64,000 nt of DNA from Desulforegula conservatrix Mb1Pa (GTDB lineage: Bacteria; Desulfobacterota; Desulfobacteria; Desulfobacterales; Desulforegulaceae): assembly GCF_000426225.1 (NCBI RefSeq), contig NZ_AUEY01000005.1:81652-145651 (forward strand), given 5' to 3'. The position numbers and the translations under genes were made by a program. The notes under the pieces were generated by a model that worked only from the letters and a program-made list of their open reading frames with translations, ran no database searches and was not told where the DNA came from. Below, in pieces: positions 27,177-36,761 of this stretch (the first letter of the stretch is position 1; each line of letters opens with the position of its first letter).

Positions 27177-29222
27177 TCATATCAGCCCTGCCACCTGAAG
27201 CATCATGTCAATCAGCTTTATTCCGACAAAAGGCGCTATAACTCCGCCAAGGCCATAAATCAGAAGAGAACGCCTGAGAAGAGCTGAAGCACCTATGGGT
27301 CTGTATTTTACGCCGCGCAATGACAGCGGAATCAGCAGTATAATAATGATTGCATTGAATATTACGGCGGACAGAATAGCGCTCTGGGGCGAGGCAAGGC
27401 GCATGATGTTGAGAGGCGCAATCTGGGGGAGTGCCGAAACAAACAGAGCCGGAAGAATCGCAAAATACTTGGCTATATCATTTGCGATTGAAAAAGTGGT
27501 GAGCGAGCCTCTTGTCATGAGGAGCTGTTTTCCAACCTCGACCACTTCAAGAAGCTTTGTGGGGTTGGAATCAAGGTCTATCATGTTTCCAGCTTCCTTG
27601 GCAGCCTGGGTCCCTGTGTTCATGGCAACCCCGACATCAGCCTGGGCAAGGGCAGGGGCGTCGTTTGTTCCGTCTCCTGTCATTGCGACAAGCTTGCCTT
27701 TTGCCTGTTCTTCCTTGATGAACCTCATTTTGTCTTCCGGGGTGGCTTCAGCAAGAAAATCGTCAACTCCTGCTTCCTTTGCTATACATGCGGCTGTTCT
27801 TTTGTTGTCTCCTGTTATCATGACAGTCCTGATTCCCATGGCCCGGAAACGCTCGAACCTGTCCTTTATGCCTTCCTTGACCACGTCCTTGAGATGGATT
27901 ATGCCGAGAATCCTTGCTCCGTCTGCGACAGCCAGCGGAGTTCCTCCGTTGTCAGCGATCAGGTTGGTTATATCATGTATTTCCTGGGGTATTTCTCCTC
28001 CAAGTTTTGTTACATATACGCAGATGGCGTCAACAGCTCCTTTTCTTATTTCCCTGCCGTCTATGTCGCATCCGCTCATGCGGGTATGGGCTGAAAAAGG
28101 AATGAAATGAGCATCATGGGATATAAGATCCCTGCCCCTGAGATGGAATTCCTCTTTAACCAGAACAACAATTGATCTGCCTTCAGGTGTTTCATCAGCA
28201 AGGCTCGAAAGCTGGGCAGCGTCCGCAAGCTCATTTATGTCAATTCCCGGAGTCGGAATCAGGTCTGTAGCCAGGCGGTTTCCGAGGGTTATGGTTCCTG
28301 TCTTGTCAAGAAGAAGGGTGTCCACATCTCCTGCTGCTTCCACTGCGCGTCCGCTCATGGCAATAACATTTTTACGGATCAGGCGATCCATGCCAGCAAT
28401 GCCAATCGCGGAAAGAAGCCCGCCGATTGTTGTGGGAATGAGACAGACCAGAAGGGCGATCATGACTGTTGCAGAAAGATGAATGCCTGAATACGCGGCC
28501 ATTGGCACAAGACTTACGCATACAATCAGAAAGACGATGGTAAGCCCGACAAGAAGAATATGAAGAGCAAGCTCGTTAGGCGTTTTCTGGCGGGAAGTGC
28601 CTTCCACAAGGGATATCATCCTGTCTAAAAAAGAGCCTCCGGGATCCGCGCCTATTTTAATGACAATCCGGTCAGAAAGAACCTTTGTGCCTCCTGTTAC
28701 TGCGGATCTGTCGCCTCCTGATTCACGGATTACAGGTGCTGATTCGCCTGTTATTGCGGATTCATCGACCGAGGCTATTCCCTCGATAACCTCGCCGTCT
28801 CCGGGTATCATGTCGCCAGCCTCGCACACCACCATGTCTCCCTTTCTGAGAGTCGAGGATGCAACTGATTCTTCTTTCCCGGAAACCAGTATGCGGGCTT
28901 TTATATCCTGACGGAGCTTTCGAAGGGATGCGGCCTGGGCCTTGCCCCTTCCTTCTGCCACAGCTTCCGCAAAATTGGCAAACAGAAGGGTAAACCAGAG
29001 CCATGCTGTTATGCTTCCAGTAAACCATAACGGAGCGGAATCAGCGTCAGGAGCCACAATATCCCTCAGAAATGCTGCTGTTGTGAGTATGCTGCCGATC
29101 TCAACGACAAACATCACCGGATTTTTGATGACATGCACGGGGCTAAGTTTGCGAACGCTGTCAATGACAGCCTGCATGAGAATATCTTTATTAAAAAGAG
29201 AAACTGTTTTTGTATCAGACAT
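27177..29222 (-). CDS. kdpB: Potassium-transporting P-type ATPase subunit B
   Basis: 681 residues; catalytic subunit of the Kdp high-affinity K+ pump. Phosphorylation site Asp306 in [14 protein letters not shown]; actuator TGES at 158-161, including the serine position whose phosphorylation inhibits E. coli KdpB; hinge motif [13 protein letters not shown] near 510. Seven membrane helices. The start is preceded by GAGG and lies 12 bases after kdpA. Nothing is missing. Confidence 0.97.
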   Translation of the reverse strand: MSDTKTVSLFNKDILMQAVIDSVRKLSPVHVIKNPVMFVVEIGSILTTAAFLRDIVAPDADSAPLWFTGSITAWLWFTLLFANFAEAVAEGRGKAQAASLRKLRQDIKARILVSGKEESVASSTLRKGDMVVCEAGDMIPGDGEVIEGIASVDESAITGESAPVIRESGGDRSAVTGGTKVLSDRIVIKIGADPGGSFLDRMISLVEGTSRQKTPNELALHILLVGLTIVFLIVCVSLVPMAAYSGIHLSATVMIALLVCLIPTTIGGLLSAIGIAGMDRLIRKNVIAMSGRAVEAAGDVDTLLLDKTGTITLGNRLATDLIPTPGIDINELADAAQLSSLADETPEGRSIVVLVKEEFHLRGRDLISHDAHFIPFSAHTRMSGCDIDGREIRKGAVDAICVYVTKLGGEIPQEIHDITNLIADNGGTPLAVADGARILGIIHLKDVVKEGIKDRFERFRAMGIRTVMITGDNKRTAACIAKEAGVDDFLAEATPEDKMRFIKEEQAKGKLVAMTGDGTNDAPALAQADVGVAMNTGTQAAKEAGNMIDLDSNPTKLLEVVEVGKQLLMTRGSLTTFSIANDIAKYFAILPALFVSALPQIAPLNIMRLASPQSAILSAVIFNAIIIILLIPLSLRGVKYRPIGASALLRRSLLIYGLGGVIAPFVGIKLIDMMLQVAGLI

Positions 29223-29234
29223 TTTTTAACCTCA

Positions 29235-30956
29235 TCAAAAAGTTGTGCCGGTTACGGCCGCGAAATGCTCCACAATCGGCCCCAGAGTAAGTGCGGGGAA
29301 AAAAGTCAAAGCTCCGACTATTATGATGACAGATAGAAGCAGGACAAGGAACATTCCTCCGTCAGTATGGAAAGTGCCTGGGCCAGCTGGAACCGTCTTT
29401 TTAGCAGCCATTGAACCTGCGATGGCAAGGACAGGTATGATCATGAAGAAACGGCCAAACAGCATGGACAGGCCGAGGGTTATATTATACCAGTCTGTGT
29501 TGGCGTTAAGTCCTGCAAAGGCTGACCCGTTGTTTCCTGCTGCGCTGGTGAATGCGTACAGGATTTCTGAAAGTCCGTGGGGCCCGCTGTTGTTCAGGGA
29601 CGAAACTCCGTAGGGCGCAACTGCCCCCCAGGCCGTGAATCCGAGTATTATAATCGGGAATATGAGCACATAGAGCATCACGAACTTCATCTCGTTAGCT
29701 TCTATTTTTTTTCCAAGGTATTCTGGAGTGCGTCCAACCATGAGCCCTGCTATGAATACTGTCAGGATAACGAACATAAGCATTCCGTAAAGCCCTGCCC
29801 CGACTCCGCCAAATATTACCTCTCCAAGCTGGATATTCAGCATAGGGACAAGGCCGCCTATTGGGTTAAAGCTGTCATGCATGGAATTGACAGCACCGCA
29901 GGACGCGTCTGTTGTTACTGTCGCAAAAAGGGAAGATCCTGTTATCCCGAATCTTGTTTCCTTGCCTTCCATATTGCCCGACTGCACACCCATATTGATT
30001 CCTGCAACAGCGGCATTCGGATGGGATTCCGCCCAGTATGTTGTTGCTACTCCGGCAGTAAACAGAATTGCCATTGCAGCCCAGATAATCCATCCGTCCT
30101 TTTGGCTTTTGGCCATTCGGCCATAAGTGTATGTCAAAGCCGAAGGAATCGCAAAAATGAGTATCATTTCAAACATATTGGAAAGCGGTGTCGGATTTTC
30201 AAAAGGATGAGCGCTGTTTGCATTGAAAAAACCGCCTCCGTTTGTGCCAAGTTCCTTGATAGCTTCCTGAGAAGCCACAGGCCCCATTGCAATGATCTGG
30301 CTCGATCCTTCAATGGTCATGATTTCATGGTAGGCGCTGAAATTCTGGATAACTCCCTGGGAGACAAGAAAAATTGCGGCTATAAAGCTGATGGGCAGAA
30401 GCACGTAAATCGTACCCCTGATGAGATCTGCCCAGAAATTGCCGATTGTGGACGGCATTCCAGGTTTTATCTTTCTGGTGAAACCGCGGGCAATTGCAAG
30501 GGCAACGCCGATTCCTGCCGCAGCAGATGTGAAGTTGTGCCACGCGAGCCCTGCCATCTGCGAGAAATAGCTCATGGTCGTCTCGCCTGAATATGCCTGC
30601 CAGTTGGTATTAGTCGTAAAGCTGATGGAGGTGTTCATGGCGAGCCATGCAGGCACTGGCCCGAATTTCTGGGGGTTCAGAGGTAAAAGATTCTGAAACC
30701 TCAGGATCGCGTAAGTGATCAGCATGCTGATCACGCTGAACATAATTAGAGAGGCGGCGTATTCTTTCCAGCCCTGTTCCTCATCAGGATTAATTCCGCA
30801 CACCTTGAAAAAGAATCTTTCCAAAGGGCCGAAAATTCGCGGCAGAGGTCTTTTGGGCCCTTCGAACACACTAAAAAGGTATGTTCCAAGCGGCTTGGTC
30901 AAGGCAAATACGACTGCCAAAAATATTAAAATCTGCAACCATCCGTTAAGTGTCAT
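29235..30956 (-). CDS. kdpA: Potassium-transporting ATPase subunit A
   Basis: 573 residues, about ten membrane helices; channel-like subunit that selects K+. Family segments include NTSISFTTNTNWQAYSGETT, GTNGGGFFNANSAHPFENP and a later SAAGNNGSAFAGLN, which form selectivity-filter repeats. The start ATG at 30956 has GGAG upstream. It lies 15 bases after kdpF. A 337-codon antisense frame inside it is a shadow. Confidence 0.97.
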   Translation of the reverse strand: MTLNGWLQILIFLAVVFALTKPLGTYLFSVFEGPKRPLPRIFGPLERFFFKVCGINPDEEQGWKEYAASLIMFSVISMLITYAILRFQNLLPLNPQKFGPVPAWLAMNTSISFTTNTNWQAYSGETTMSYFSQMAGLAWHNFTSAAAGIGVALAIARGFTRKIKPGMPSTIGNFWADLIRGTIYVLLPISFIAAIFLVSQGVIQNFSAYHEIMTIEGSSQIIAMGPVASQEAIKELGTNGGGFFNANSAHPFENPTPLSNMFEMILIFAIPSALTYTYGRMAKSQKDGWIIWAAMAILFTAGVATTYWAESHPNAAVAGINMGVQSGNMEGKETRFGITGSSLFATVTTDASCGAVNSMHDSFNPIGGLVPMLNIQLGEVIFGGVGAGLYGMLMFVILTVFIAGLMVGRTPEYLGKKIEANEMKFVMLYVLIFPIIILGFTAWGAVAPYGVSSLNNSGPHGLSEILYAFTSAAGNNGSAFAGLNANTDWYNITLGLSMLFGRFFMIIPVLAIAGSMAAKKTVPAGPGTFHTDGGMFLVLLLSVIIIVGALTFFPALTLGPIVEHFAAVTGTTF

Positions 30957-30971
30957 TTTGAACTCCGGGCA

Positions 30972-31061
30972 TTAAAATTTTTCAGGTCTTATCAGGCTGT
31001 AAAAGAGATAGATCATCAAAAATACAGCGATGGCGGCACTAATAAGGTATTCGGGATTCAT
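30972..31061 (-). CDS. kdpF: KdpF small membrane subunit
   Basis: 29 residues: MNPEYLISAAIAVFLMIYL then FYSLIRPEKF. One membrane helix ending in LIRPE(K/R)F, the KdpF signature. It stabilises KdpFABC at the KdpA-lipid interface. The ribosome site AAGGAA lies nine bases upstream and overlaps the end of the preceding small ORF. Too short to be found by usual ORF cut-offs. Confidence 0.93.
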   Translation of the reverse strand: MNPEYLISAAIAVFLMIYLFYSLIRPEKF

Positions 31062-31064
31062 TTT

Positions 31065-31154
31065 CTATTTCCTTAGTTTTTCAAGTCCGGACAAGTACAT
31101 GACGCACATGCCGAAAAAGATCATAGTCATGGTTATTGCAAGAAGGTCATTCAT
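31065..31154 (-). CDS. Small membrane protein at head of kdp operon
   Basis: 29 residues: MNDLLAITMTMIFFGMCVM then YLSGLEKLRK. One hydrophobic helix followed by a basic tail. AGGAG lies ten bases upstream of the ATG, and the stop is three bases before the kdpF start, so it is co-translated with kdpF. First gene after the sigma-54 promoter. Short hydrophobic ORFs at this place are seen in other kdp operons as I recall, but I know no name or function. Probably a KdpFABC-associated peptide. Confidence 0.75.
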   Translation of the reverse strand: MNDLLAITMTMIFFGMCVMYLSGLEKLRK

Positions 31155-31222
31155 TGTTTGTATTTCTCCTGTTTTGTAGTGTGCTTAAAAATGGATATTC
31201 ATAAGCTTACGCCATAATTAAG

Positions 31223-31238
31223 AGCATATTGCATGCCA
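31223..31238 (-). promoter_or_regulatory. Sigma-54 promoter of the kdp operon
   Basis: Minus-strand TGGCATGCAATATGCT fits the sigma-54 consensus TGGCAC-N5-TTGC(A/T) with GG and GC exactly 12 bases apart. Predicted transcription start is about 31211, some 57 bases before the first small ORF. Confidence 0.8.
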
Positions 31239-31331
31239 TATGCTCGTGTTTATATGAATAGTATTATCAATGATTTATGTGTGTATGGTGTGCGCATGCT
31301 TTGTTTTTTGCATATAGCCATAAAAAGAGTA

Positions 31332-31344
31332 TTGCAAAATGCAA
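31332..31344. promoter_or_regulatory. 13-bp palindrome, candidate activator site for kdp
   Basis: TTGCAAAATGCAA (minus strand TTGCATTTTGCAA), perfect 5+3+5 palindrome about 94 bases upstream of the kdp -24 element, a usual distance for a sigma-54 activator site. An identical 13-mer is at 32841. Confidence 0.65.
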
Positions 31345-31488
31345 GCACTCTATTAATCCGAATGAAAGCCTTTTCCTTCAGGAGGGCAGATATGACGTGA
31401 AAGAATGTTTTTAAATGCTTGGAGGTTATGTGATACTGTCAGAACTAATTCATCCTGTTGACTACTCTCATTGAAAGCCCTGCGCCCT

Positions 31489-32817
31489 ATGAATATACTT
31501 ATAATAGACGATGAACCAAATATCAGAAAAACCCTGTCCATGTGCCTTGAGTCTTCGGGGCACAGGACAAAGACAGTGAGTTGTTCAAAAGATGCCATTT
31601 CAGAGCTGGAGTCAGAGGTTTTTGATCTTGCTTTTGTGGATCTGAGGCTTGGAACTGAAAGCGGGCTCGATCTTATTCCTTCTATTGTATCTGTTTCTCC
31701 TTGGACAAAAATGGTTGTGATAACCGCGTTTGCTTCTGTCGAGACTGCTGTTGAGGCCATGAAGCTTGGCGCTTCGGATTATCTTGCAAAGCCTTTCAAG
31801 CCTGATCAGGTTCTTTTAATAGCAGAGCGAGTCGGTAAAATACGCCGCATGGAGCAGAAAATCATCAATCTTCAGAATGATATTGAACGGCTTCATCCTT
31901 CGGTTTCATATTCATCATCAAATCCATCAATGCAGAAGGCTTTGGATCTGGCAGCCGAGGTTGCCGGGTCAGAAGCTGTTGTCATGCTGAGGGGGCCTAG
32001 CGGAACCGGTAAAACTGTTCTTGCAAAAGCCATTCATTCATGGAGCAAAAGAGCTGACAAGCCGCTTGCAGTAATATCATGCCCGTCTCTTTCGGCAGAG
32101 CTTCTTGAAAGCGAGCTTTTCGGTCATGTCAAGGGAGCATTCACAGGAGCGCTCCGGGATAATCCAGGCAGAATAGCTTCCTGCGAAGGAGGGACTCTTT
32201 TTCTTGACGAGATTGGAGACCTTCCTCTCCATGTTCAGCCCAAACTGCTTAGATTTTTACAGGACAGGGAATATGAACGTGTTGGCGATCATAAAACCAG
32301 AAAGGCAGACGTAAGAATAATAGCGGCAACAAACGCTGATCTTGAAAAAGCTGTCAGGGACGGCAGGTTCAGGGAAGATCTGTATTACCGCCTGAATGTG
32401 ATTCAGATTGATCTTCCGCCTCTTTCAGAAAGACCTTCGGATGTTGAAAAAATAGCGTCTGACATGCTTTCCTTTTTCGGAGGCCAGAATCATAAAATGT
32501 TCAAGGGCTTTTCAGAAGAAGCCATGAAAGCCATGAAAGAATATTTATGGCCTGGAAACATCCGCGAACTTAGAAATGTGGTGGAAAGGGCGGCCATACT
32601 CTGCAAATCTGACACAGTCGATTTATGCCATCTTCCTGATTTTATTCATGTCAGAAGTTCTGCCATGCGCATCGGTGATCCGGTTTCCATTTCAGAAATA
32701 GAAGAACAGCATATAAGGCGTGTTCTTGCTTCAACAAAAGTCATGCAGGAAGCCTCCGGGATTCTTGGAATAGATCAGGCAACTCTCTGGAGGAAGCGAA
32801 AGCAGTACGGGATATAG
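31489..32817 (+). CDS. NtrC-type sigma-54 response regulator
   Basis: 442 residues from the ATG at 31489 (a TTG at 31471 would add six). Receiver with Asp51 in [12 protein letters not shown]+ sigma-54 interaction domain with Walker A GPSGTGKT, the sigma-54-contacting loop [19 protein letters not shown] and [10 protein letters not shown]; and a C-terminal Fis-type helix-turn-helix ([19 protein letters not shown]). It is divergent from the kdp operon and upstream of the kinase/KdpD pair. It probably replaces KdpE, which is an OmpR-type regulator in the canonical system. No strong ribosome site is seen. Confidence 0.93.
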   Translation: MNILIIDDEPNIRKTLSMCLESSGHRTKTVSCSKDAISELESEVFDLAFVDLRLGTESGLDLIPSIVSVSPWTKMVVITAFASVETAVEAMKLGASDYLAKPFKPDQVLLIAERVGKIRRMEQKIINLQNDIERLHPSVSYSSSNPSMQKALDLAAEVAGSEAVVMLRGPSGTGKTVLAKAIHSWSKRADKPLAVISCPSLSAELLESELFGHVKGAFTGALRDNPGRIASCEGGTLFLDEIGDLPLHVQPKLLRFLQDREYERVGDHKTRKADVRIIAATNADLEKAVRDGRFREDLYYRLNVIQIDLPPLSERPSDVEKIASDMLSFFGGQNHKMFKGFSEEAMKAMKEYLWPGNIRELRNVVERAAILCKSDTVDLCHLPDFIHVRSSAMRIGDPVSISEIEEQHIRRVLASTKVMQEASGILGIDQATLWRKRKQYGI

Positions 32818-32840
32818 ATTTCAGCTTCTTTACTGATGTC

Positions 32841-32853
32841 TTGCATTTTGCAA
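32841..32853. promoter_or_regulatory. 13-bp palindrome, candidate activator site for kinase/KdpD operon
   Basis: TTGCATTTTGCAA, identical to the site upstream of kdp. It lies 24 bases after the regulator gene and about 350 bases before the sigma-54 promoter of the kinase operon. Confidence 0.6.
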
Positions 32854-33198
32854 GCCTCTTTTCTGCAATTCTTGTTTTTTTTAAGGCTCTGTTCCAGTTA
32901 AATGTTTAAATATGTAGAACAAATTGTTTTTAGTTTATTTTCTTGGGGATCTTTTTGAAAAAAGATCCCCAAACCCCTCAAAAACTTTATGATTTTTTAT
33001 GATAACAGCCCATTATTTATATCATTGAAAGTTTTTGCGGAGCTTTTTTCAAAAAGCGACCCGCCGGAGGCAGCTTTTTATATTTCAATATCAAATGGTT
33101 ATTACATATATCCTTCTCCACACTTAAGGGGAACAGGCCTTTTAAGGCAACAACCTTATTATTATTTATCCATTCGTTAATCTATTCAGATTTAAATC
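32854..33198. other. Leader between regulator and kinase with two hairpin repeats
   Basis: Contains a perfect hairpin GGGGATCTTTTT / AAAAAAGATCCCC at 32945-32970 followed by a degenerate AAACCCCTCAAAAACTTT flank, and a copy of GCGGAGC-TTTTTT-CAAAAAGC at 33028-33072. No gene. These lie between the activator site and the promoter and could lengthen or bend the DNA loop. Confidence 0.6.
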
Positions 33199-33214
33199 TG
33201 GCACAAATCCTGCT
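33199..33214 (+). promoter_or_regulatory. Sigma-54 promoter of the kinase/KdpD operon
   Basis: TGGCACAAATCCTGCT: a perfect -24 TGGCAC and -12 TGCT with the required 12-base GG-to-GC spacing. Predicted start near 33226, followed by AATAAGGAG and the kinase ATG at 33239. Confidence 0.85.
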
Positions 33215-33238
33215 TTTTCAGAAAATAAGGAGTTTAAT

Positions 33239-35113
33239 ATGATCGGAATACGCCAGAAGCTTGCTCTCGGATTTTTAAGTATTCTTGCAGTCAGTGCCGT
33301 AATTGGAGTCATGACAATGAGGCAGATGGATGATCTGGGAAAAGCCATAGATGTGATCCTCAGGGAAAATTACCGTAGCGTAATTGCCTGCCAGGACATG
33401 AAGGAAGCCCTTGAACGCATTGACAGCGCAGCTCTTATCTCTCTTACAGGAAATGAGCCAGTAAATATTGATGAACAAATCCTGAAATTCGATTCCGCAC
33501 TTGAAACAGAGCTTGGAAATCTGACAATTCAGGGCGAGGCTGAAAAGGCTAACAAAATAAGAGCTTTATTCGGAGAATACCTGCCAATACTCAAAATGGT
33601 TACAGATACTTCCATTACTATAGATTCCCGCCGTGAAATATATTTCAATAAGCTGTATCCATTGTTTTCAGGGATTAAAAACAATGCCCAGGATATTCTC
33701 GAAATAAACCAGAAAAACATGACAGATGCCAACGATGCTGCAAGGAGAAAGGCTTCTTCCGCACGCAGGCATCTGCTGATTGGTATTTTGTCTTCGGCAA
33801 TTGTGGCGGTTTTATTCATATATCTTATCCAAAGATGGATTCTGGTTCCTTTAAGAAGGCTTATCGAATCAGCAGAAGAAATAAGTAAAGGAAGACTTGA
33901 GCTTGTAATAGAAACTGACTCAAGGGATGAGATGGGGCAATTGTCCGAAGCTTTTAATTCGATGGCAGAAGGTCTCAGGAAATTTGTCAGAGCGGAACGA
34001 ATGGGGCTGACACGCGGGAGACGGGCAACAGAAGAGATTTTTAAGATTCTTCCTGTTGCAATAGCCGTGGCTGATCAAAATGGGATAATCGAGCTTGCCA
34101 CAGAAGTTGCTGAAAAACAATTCGGGCTTTGTTCAGGTAAGGCTGTTGTGGATTCAGGTCTGGAATGGCTCAGGGAGATGGTTTCTTCTGTGCAGGCAAA
34201 TGGTGAATCGGCTGCACTTGAGCGGGATGGGGGCCTGATCCAGCTTTTTATTGATAACAGGGAGCATTTTTTCAGACCAGCTGTTATTCCGGTTCGATCT
34301 GATTACGCAGATGGAGAACTTTCCGGGGCAGCCATAGTAATTGAAGATGTAACTGCAATAAGGGAGCAGCAGGAATTGAAGAAAGGAGTGATTTCAACTG
34401 TTACCCATCAGCTTAAAACTCCGCTAACATCCCTTCGCATGTCTGTTCATCTTCTTCTGGATGAAAAAATAGGGCATATTAATAAAAAACAGACCGAACT
34501 TCTCATTGCCGCACGTGACGAGAGCGAACGGCTGGCAAGTATTCTGGATGACCTTTTGGATATGGACAGAATTGAATCAGGTCGGGAATTTCTGAATATC
34601 AAACCTGTGGACGCTAACATGCTTATCATGGACAGCATCGACTGCTTTGCCGCGGAGGCAAAGGACAGAGGGTTGAATCTGATCAGCATTCTTCCTGATG
34701 ATCTTCCTGATGTAATGGCCGATTCAGGCATGGTCGCCCATGTTTTGGCCAATCTTATTTCAAACACTTTCAAATTCACAGATCCGGGTGGAACAGTAAC
34801 GATAGGCTCTGAGAGATCCGGTAATATGGTGTGCTTTTCAATCAGGGATACTGGCAAGGGTATTAGTGAAGAGCATATTGGCAGGATTTTTGACAGGTTC
34901 TACAGAGTTCCGGGGCAAAATGGCCATTCCGGTGCAGGACTCGGACTTGCAATCGTAAAGCAGATTGTTGAGGCTCATGGGGGAACCGTAAGCGCTGAGA
35001 GCAAGCCTGGCAAAGGATCTGAATTCAGGTTCTCTCTGCCTGTATCTGATGGCTGCCACTATTCTTGTGAAAATGAAAATCATGAAAATAAGGATGGGCT
35101 GAACCATGACTGA
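33239..35113 (+). CDS. Sensor histidine kinase partner of split KdpD
   Basis: 624 residues. Membrane helix at 8-26, a helical periplasmic/sensor bundle at about 30-175, second helix at 178-198, HAMP (199-252), PAS at about 262-375, HisKA with His390 in VTHQLKTPLTSLRMS, and HATPase with DTGKGISEEHIGRIFDRFYR and GAGLGLAIVKQ. The sensor bundle resembles the four-helix type of chemoreceptors rather than KdpD. Its last eight bases overlap the KdpD-USP-EIIA gene, so the two are made together; the pair probably does the work of one full-length KdpD. Confidence 0.92.
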   Translation: MIGIRQKLALGFLSILAVSAVIGVMTMRQMDDLGKAIDVILRENYRSVIACQDMKEALERIDSAALISLTGNEPVNIDEQILKFDSALETELGNLTIQGEAEKANKIRALFGEYLPILKMVTDTSITIDSRREIYFNKLYPLFSGIKNNAQDILEINQKNMTDANDAARRKASSARRHLLIGILSSAIVAVLFIYLIQRWILVPLRRLIESAEEISKGRLELVIETDSRDEMGQLSEAFNSMAEGLRKFVRAERMGLTRGRRATEEIFKILPVAIAVADQNGIIELATEVAEKQFGLCSGKAVVDSGLEWLREMVSSVQANGESAALERDGGLIQLFIDNREHFFRPAVIPVRSDYADGELSGAAIVIEDVTAIREQQELKKGVISTVTHQLKTPLTSLRMSVHLLLDEKIGHINKKQTELLIAARDESERLASILDDLLDMDRIESGREFLNIKPVDANMLIMDSIDCFAAEAKDRGLNLISILPDDLPDVMADSGMVAHVLANLISNTFKFTDPGGTVTIGSERSGNMVCFSIRDTGKGISEEHIGRIFDRFYRVPGQNGHSGAGLGLAIVKQIVEAHGGTVSAESKPGKGSEFRFSLPVSDGCHYSCENENHENKDGLNHD

Positions 35114-36761
35114 AAAACGAGCTGACAGCTTTCTCAGGCTTATAAAAAAATCCCGGAGAGGTAGGCTCAAAATTTATCTTGGGTATTGCGCAGGAGTCGG
35201 CAAAACATATCAGATGCTGCTTGAAGCCCACAGGATGATGGCTGACGGTATTGATGTATCTGTCGGAATAGTCGAAACCCATGGACGAAAGGAAACAGCG
35301 GCTCTCATTGAAGGCCTGAAACTGATCCCGCCCCGGATAACCACATACAGAGGAATAGAGCTTCATGAGCTTGATATTGATGCGATTCTTTCAGCAAAGC
35401 CCTCGGTTGTTCTTGTTGACGAGCTTGCCCATACCAATGTGCCAGGAAGCAGAAATTCAAAAAGATATCAGGATGTCGAAGAAATTCTTGCGGCAGGTAT
35501 TCATGTTATTTCCACTCTTAATGTCCAGCACCTTGAAAGTCTTTACGAAACTGTCGAAAGAGCCACAGGTGTAAAAGTCAAGGAAAGGATTCCTGATCGC
35601 GTGGTGGCTGAGGCAGATGAGGTCGTAAATGTGGATCTGACAACCCATGATCTGAGGAGGCGTCTGAAAGAAGGGAAAATTTACGGTCATGAAAGGATAA
35701 CGACTGCACTCGATAATTTTTTCAGACCGGCCAATCTTGAGCAACTCAGGGAGATTTCTTTGCGTGAAATGGCCGCACATATCGATTCCAAACGAAGAAA
35801 TCCCCTTGAAGAGCAAGTATCATCAAGCCCTGATCAGGTAATGGTCTGTCTAAGCTCCAGAGGCCCTAACAGTGAGGCTCTTCTTCGTTATGCATCCCGT
35901 CTCGCCGGCAGGCTTAACAGAAACTGGTACGCAATTTACGTTCAGACTGCTTCAGAGCGGCCCACAGTAATAGATTCCGAAACCCAGCGTCTTTTGTCAA
36001 ATGCCCTTGGCCTTGCCCAACAGCTTGGCGCGACTGTTTTCACTTACAGAGGAGACGACATTGTTAAGACAATGCTTCAATTTGCCACTGAATATCGGGT
36101 TGGGCACATTGTGATAGGAACTTCGGGCAAAAAGTCTGGTCTTTGGCAGAGACTGAAAGGAGAGCAGGGGATAGTGGAACGCCTGATTTCCGAAAGCAGG
36201 GGAATCACAGTGGTTGTTCTTGATACAAGGCAGATTTATAAGCCAGAAAAAGCATCGATTGACCATGAAAGAATCCAAGCAGCTAATCCGAGGACTGAAA
36301 TGCAGTGGCAGAGCCGGATTAGGTCGTTGATTTCAGCAGAGAGAACAATTATCTGGAATTCAGGCATGAACAAGGATGCAGCCATGAAAGAGCTTGTGTC
36401 GCTTTGCTGTTTAAGCTGCCCTGGCCTTTCTGATGAAAAGGCGTGGAGTTCGGTTATGCTTAGGGAACTCCAGGGTTCCACATTTTTTGGTGAGGATATA
36501 GCTATCCCGCACGCAAGGGTGGACGGCCTTGATCAGCCTGTGATTGCTCTGGGACTTTCGGCGCACGGCATATTCGAGCATGAAACAGGGCGCAGCACAA
36601 GAATCATGTTTCTTCTTCTTTCTCCGGGAAATGACCAGGAAGTTCATCTAAAATTATTGAGTGAAATAAGTAAGATGAGCAGAGACGATCAGTTCAGAAA
36701 AAAGCTTCTGGCTATGGAGTCAAGAAATGGAATTCTGGCCCTTTTTAATGAAATCACTTAA
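35106..36761 (+). CDS. KdpD sensor domain fused to USP and PTS EIIA domains
   Basis: 551 residues, soluble. Residues 15-235 are the KdpD N-terminal domain: Walker A GYCAGVGKT (26-34) and VDELAHTNVPGSRN (103-116). Residues 243-372 are a universal-stress domain (VMVCLSSRG, HIVIGTSGKKSGLW). Residues about 405-548 are a fructose/nitrogen-type PTS EIIA domain with the phospho-accepting His468 in EDIAIPHARV. The KdpD membrane segments, HisKA and HATPase are absent, and are supplied by the overlapping upstream kinase. In E. coli, free EIIA-Ntr (PtsN) binds KdpD and stimulates it; here EIIA is fused. Likely senses K+/c-di-nucleotide and PTS-Ntr state. Confidence 0.93.
   Translation: MTEKRADSFLRLIKKSRRGRLKIYLGYCAGVGKTYQMLLEAHRMMADGIDVSVGIVETHGRKETAALIEGLKLIPPRITTYRGIELHELDIDAILSAKPSVVLVDELAHTNVPGSRNSKRYQDVEEILAAGIHVISTLNVQHLESLYETVERATGVKVKERIPDRVVAEADEVVNVDLTTHDLRRRLKEGKIYGHERITTALDNFFRPANLEQLREISLREMAAHIDSKRRNPLEEQVSSSPDQVMVCLSSRGPNSEALLRYASRLAGRLNRNWYAIYVQTASERPTVIDSETQRLLSNALGLAQQLGATVFTYRGDDIVKTMLQFATEYRVGHIVIGTSGKKSGLWQRLKGEQGIVERLISESRGITVVVLDTRQIYKPEKASIDHERIQAANPRTEMQWQSRIRSLISAERTIIWNSGMNKDAAMKELVSLCCLSCPGLSDEKAWSSVMLRELQGSTFFGEDIAIPHARVDGLDQPVIALGLSAHGIFEHETGRSTRIMFLLLSPGNDQEVHLKLLSEISKMSRDDQFRKKLLAMESRNGILALFNEIT

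Noticed and set aside
29577..30590. 337-codon open frame antisense to kdpA
   Set aside because: It lies wholly opposite a clear kdpA, is very rich in Cys, His and Arg, has no domain and no ribosome site; it is a codon-usage shadow.
31391..31432. Two minimal start-stop units (ATGACGTGA after AGGAGGG, ATGTGA after GGAGG) upstream of the NtrC-type gene
   Set aside because: They could attract ribosomes as regulatory mini-ORFs, but such short matches arise by chance and nothing links them to the regulator.
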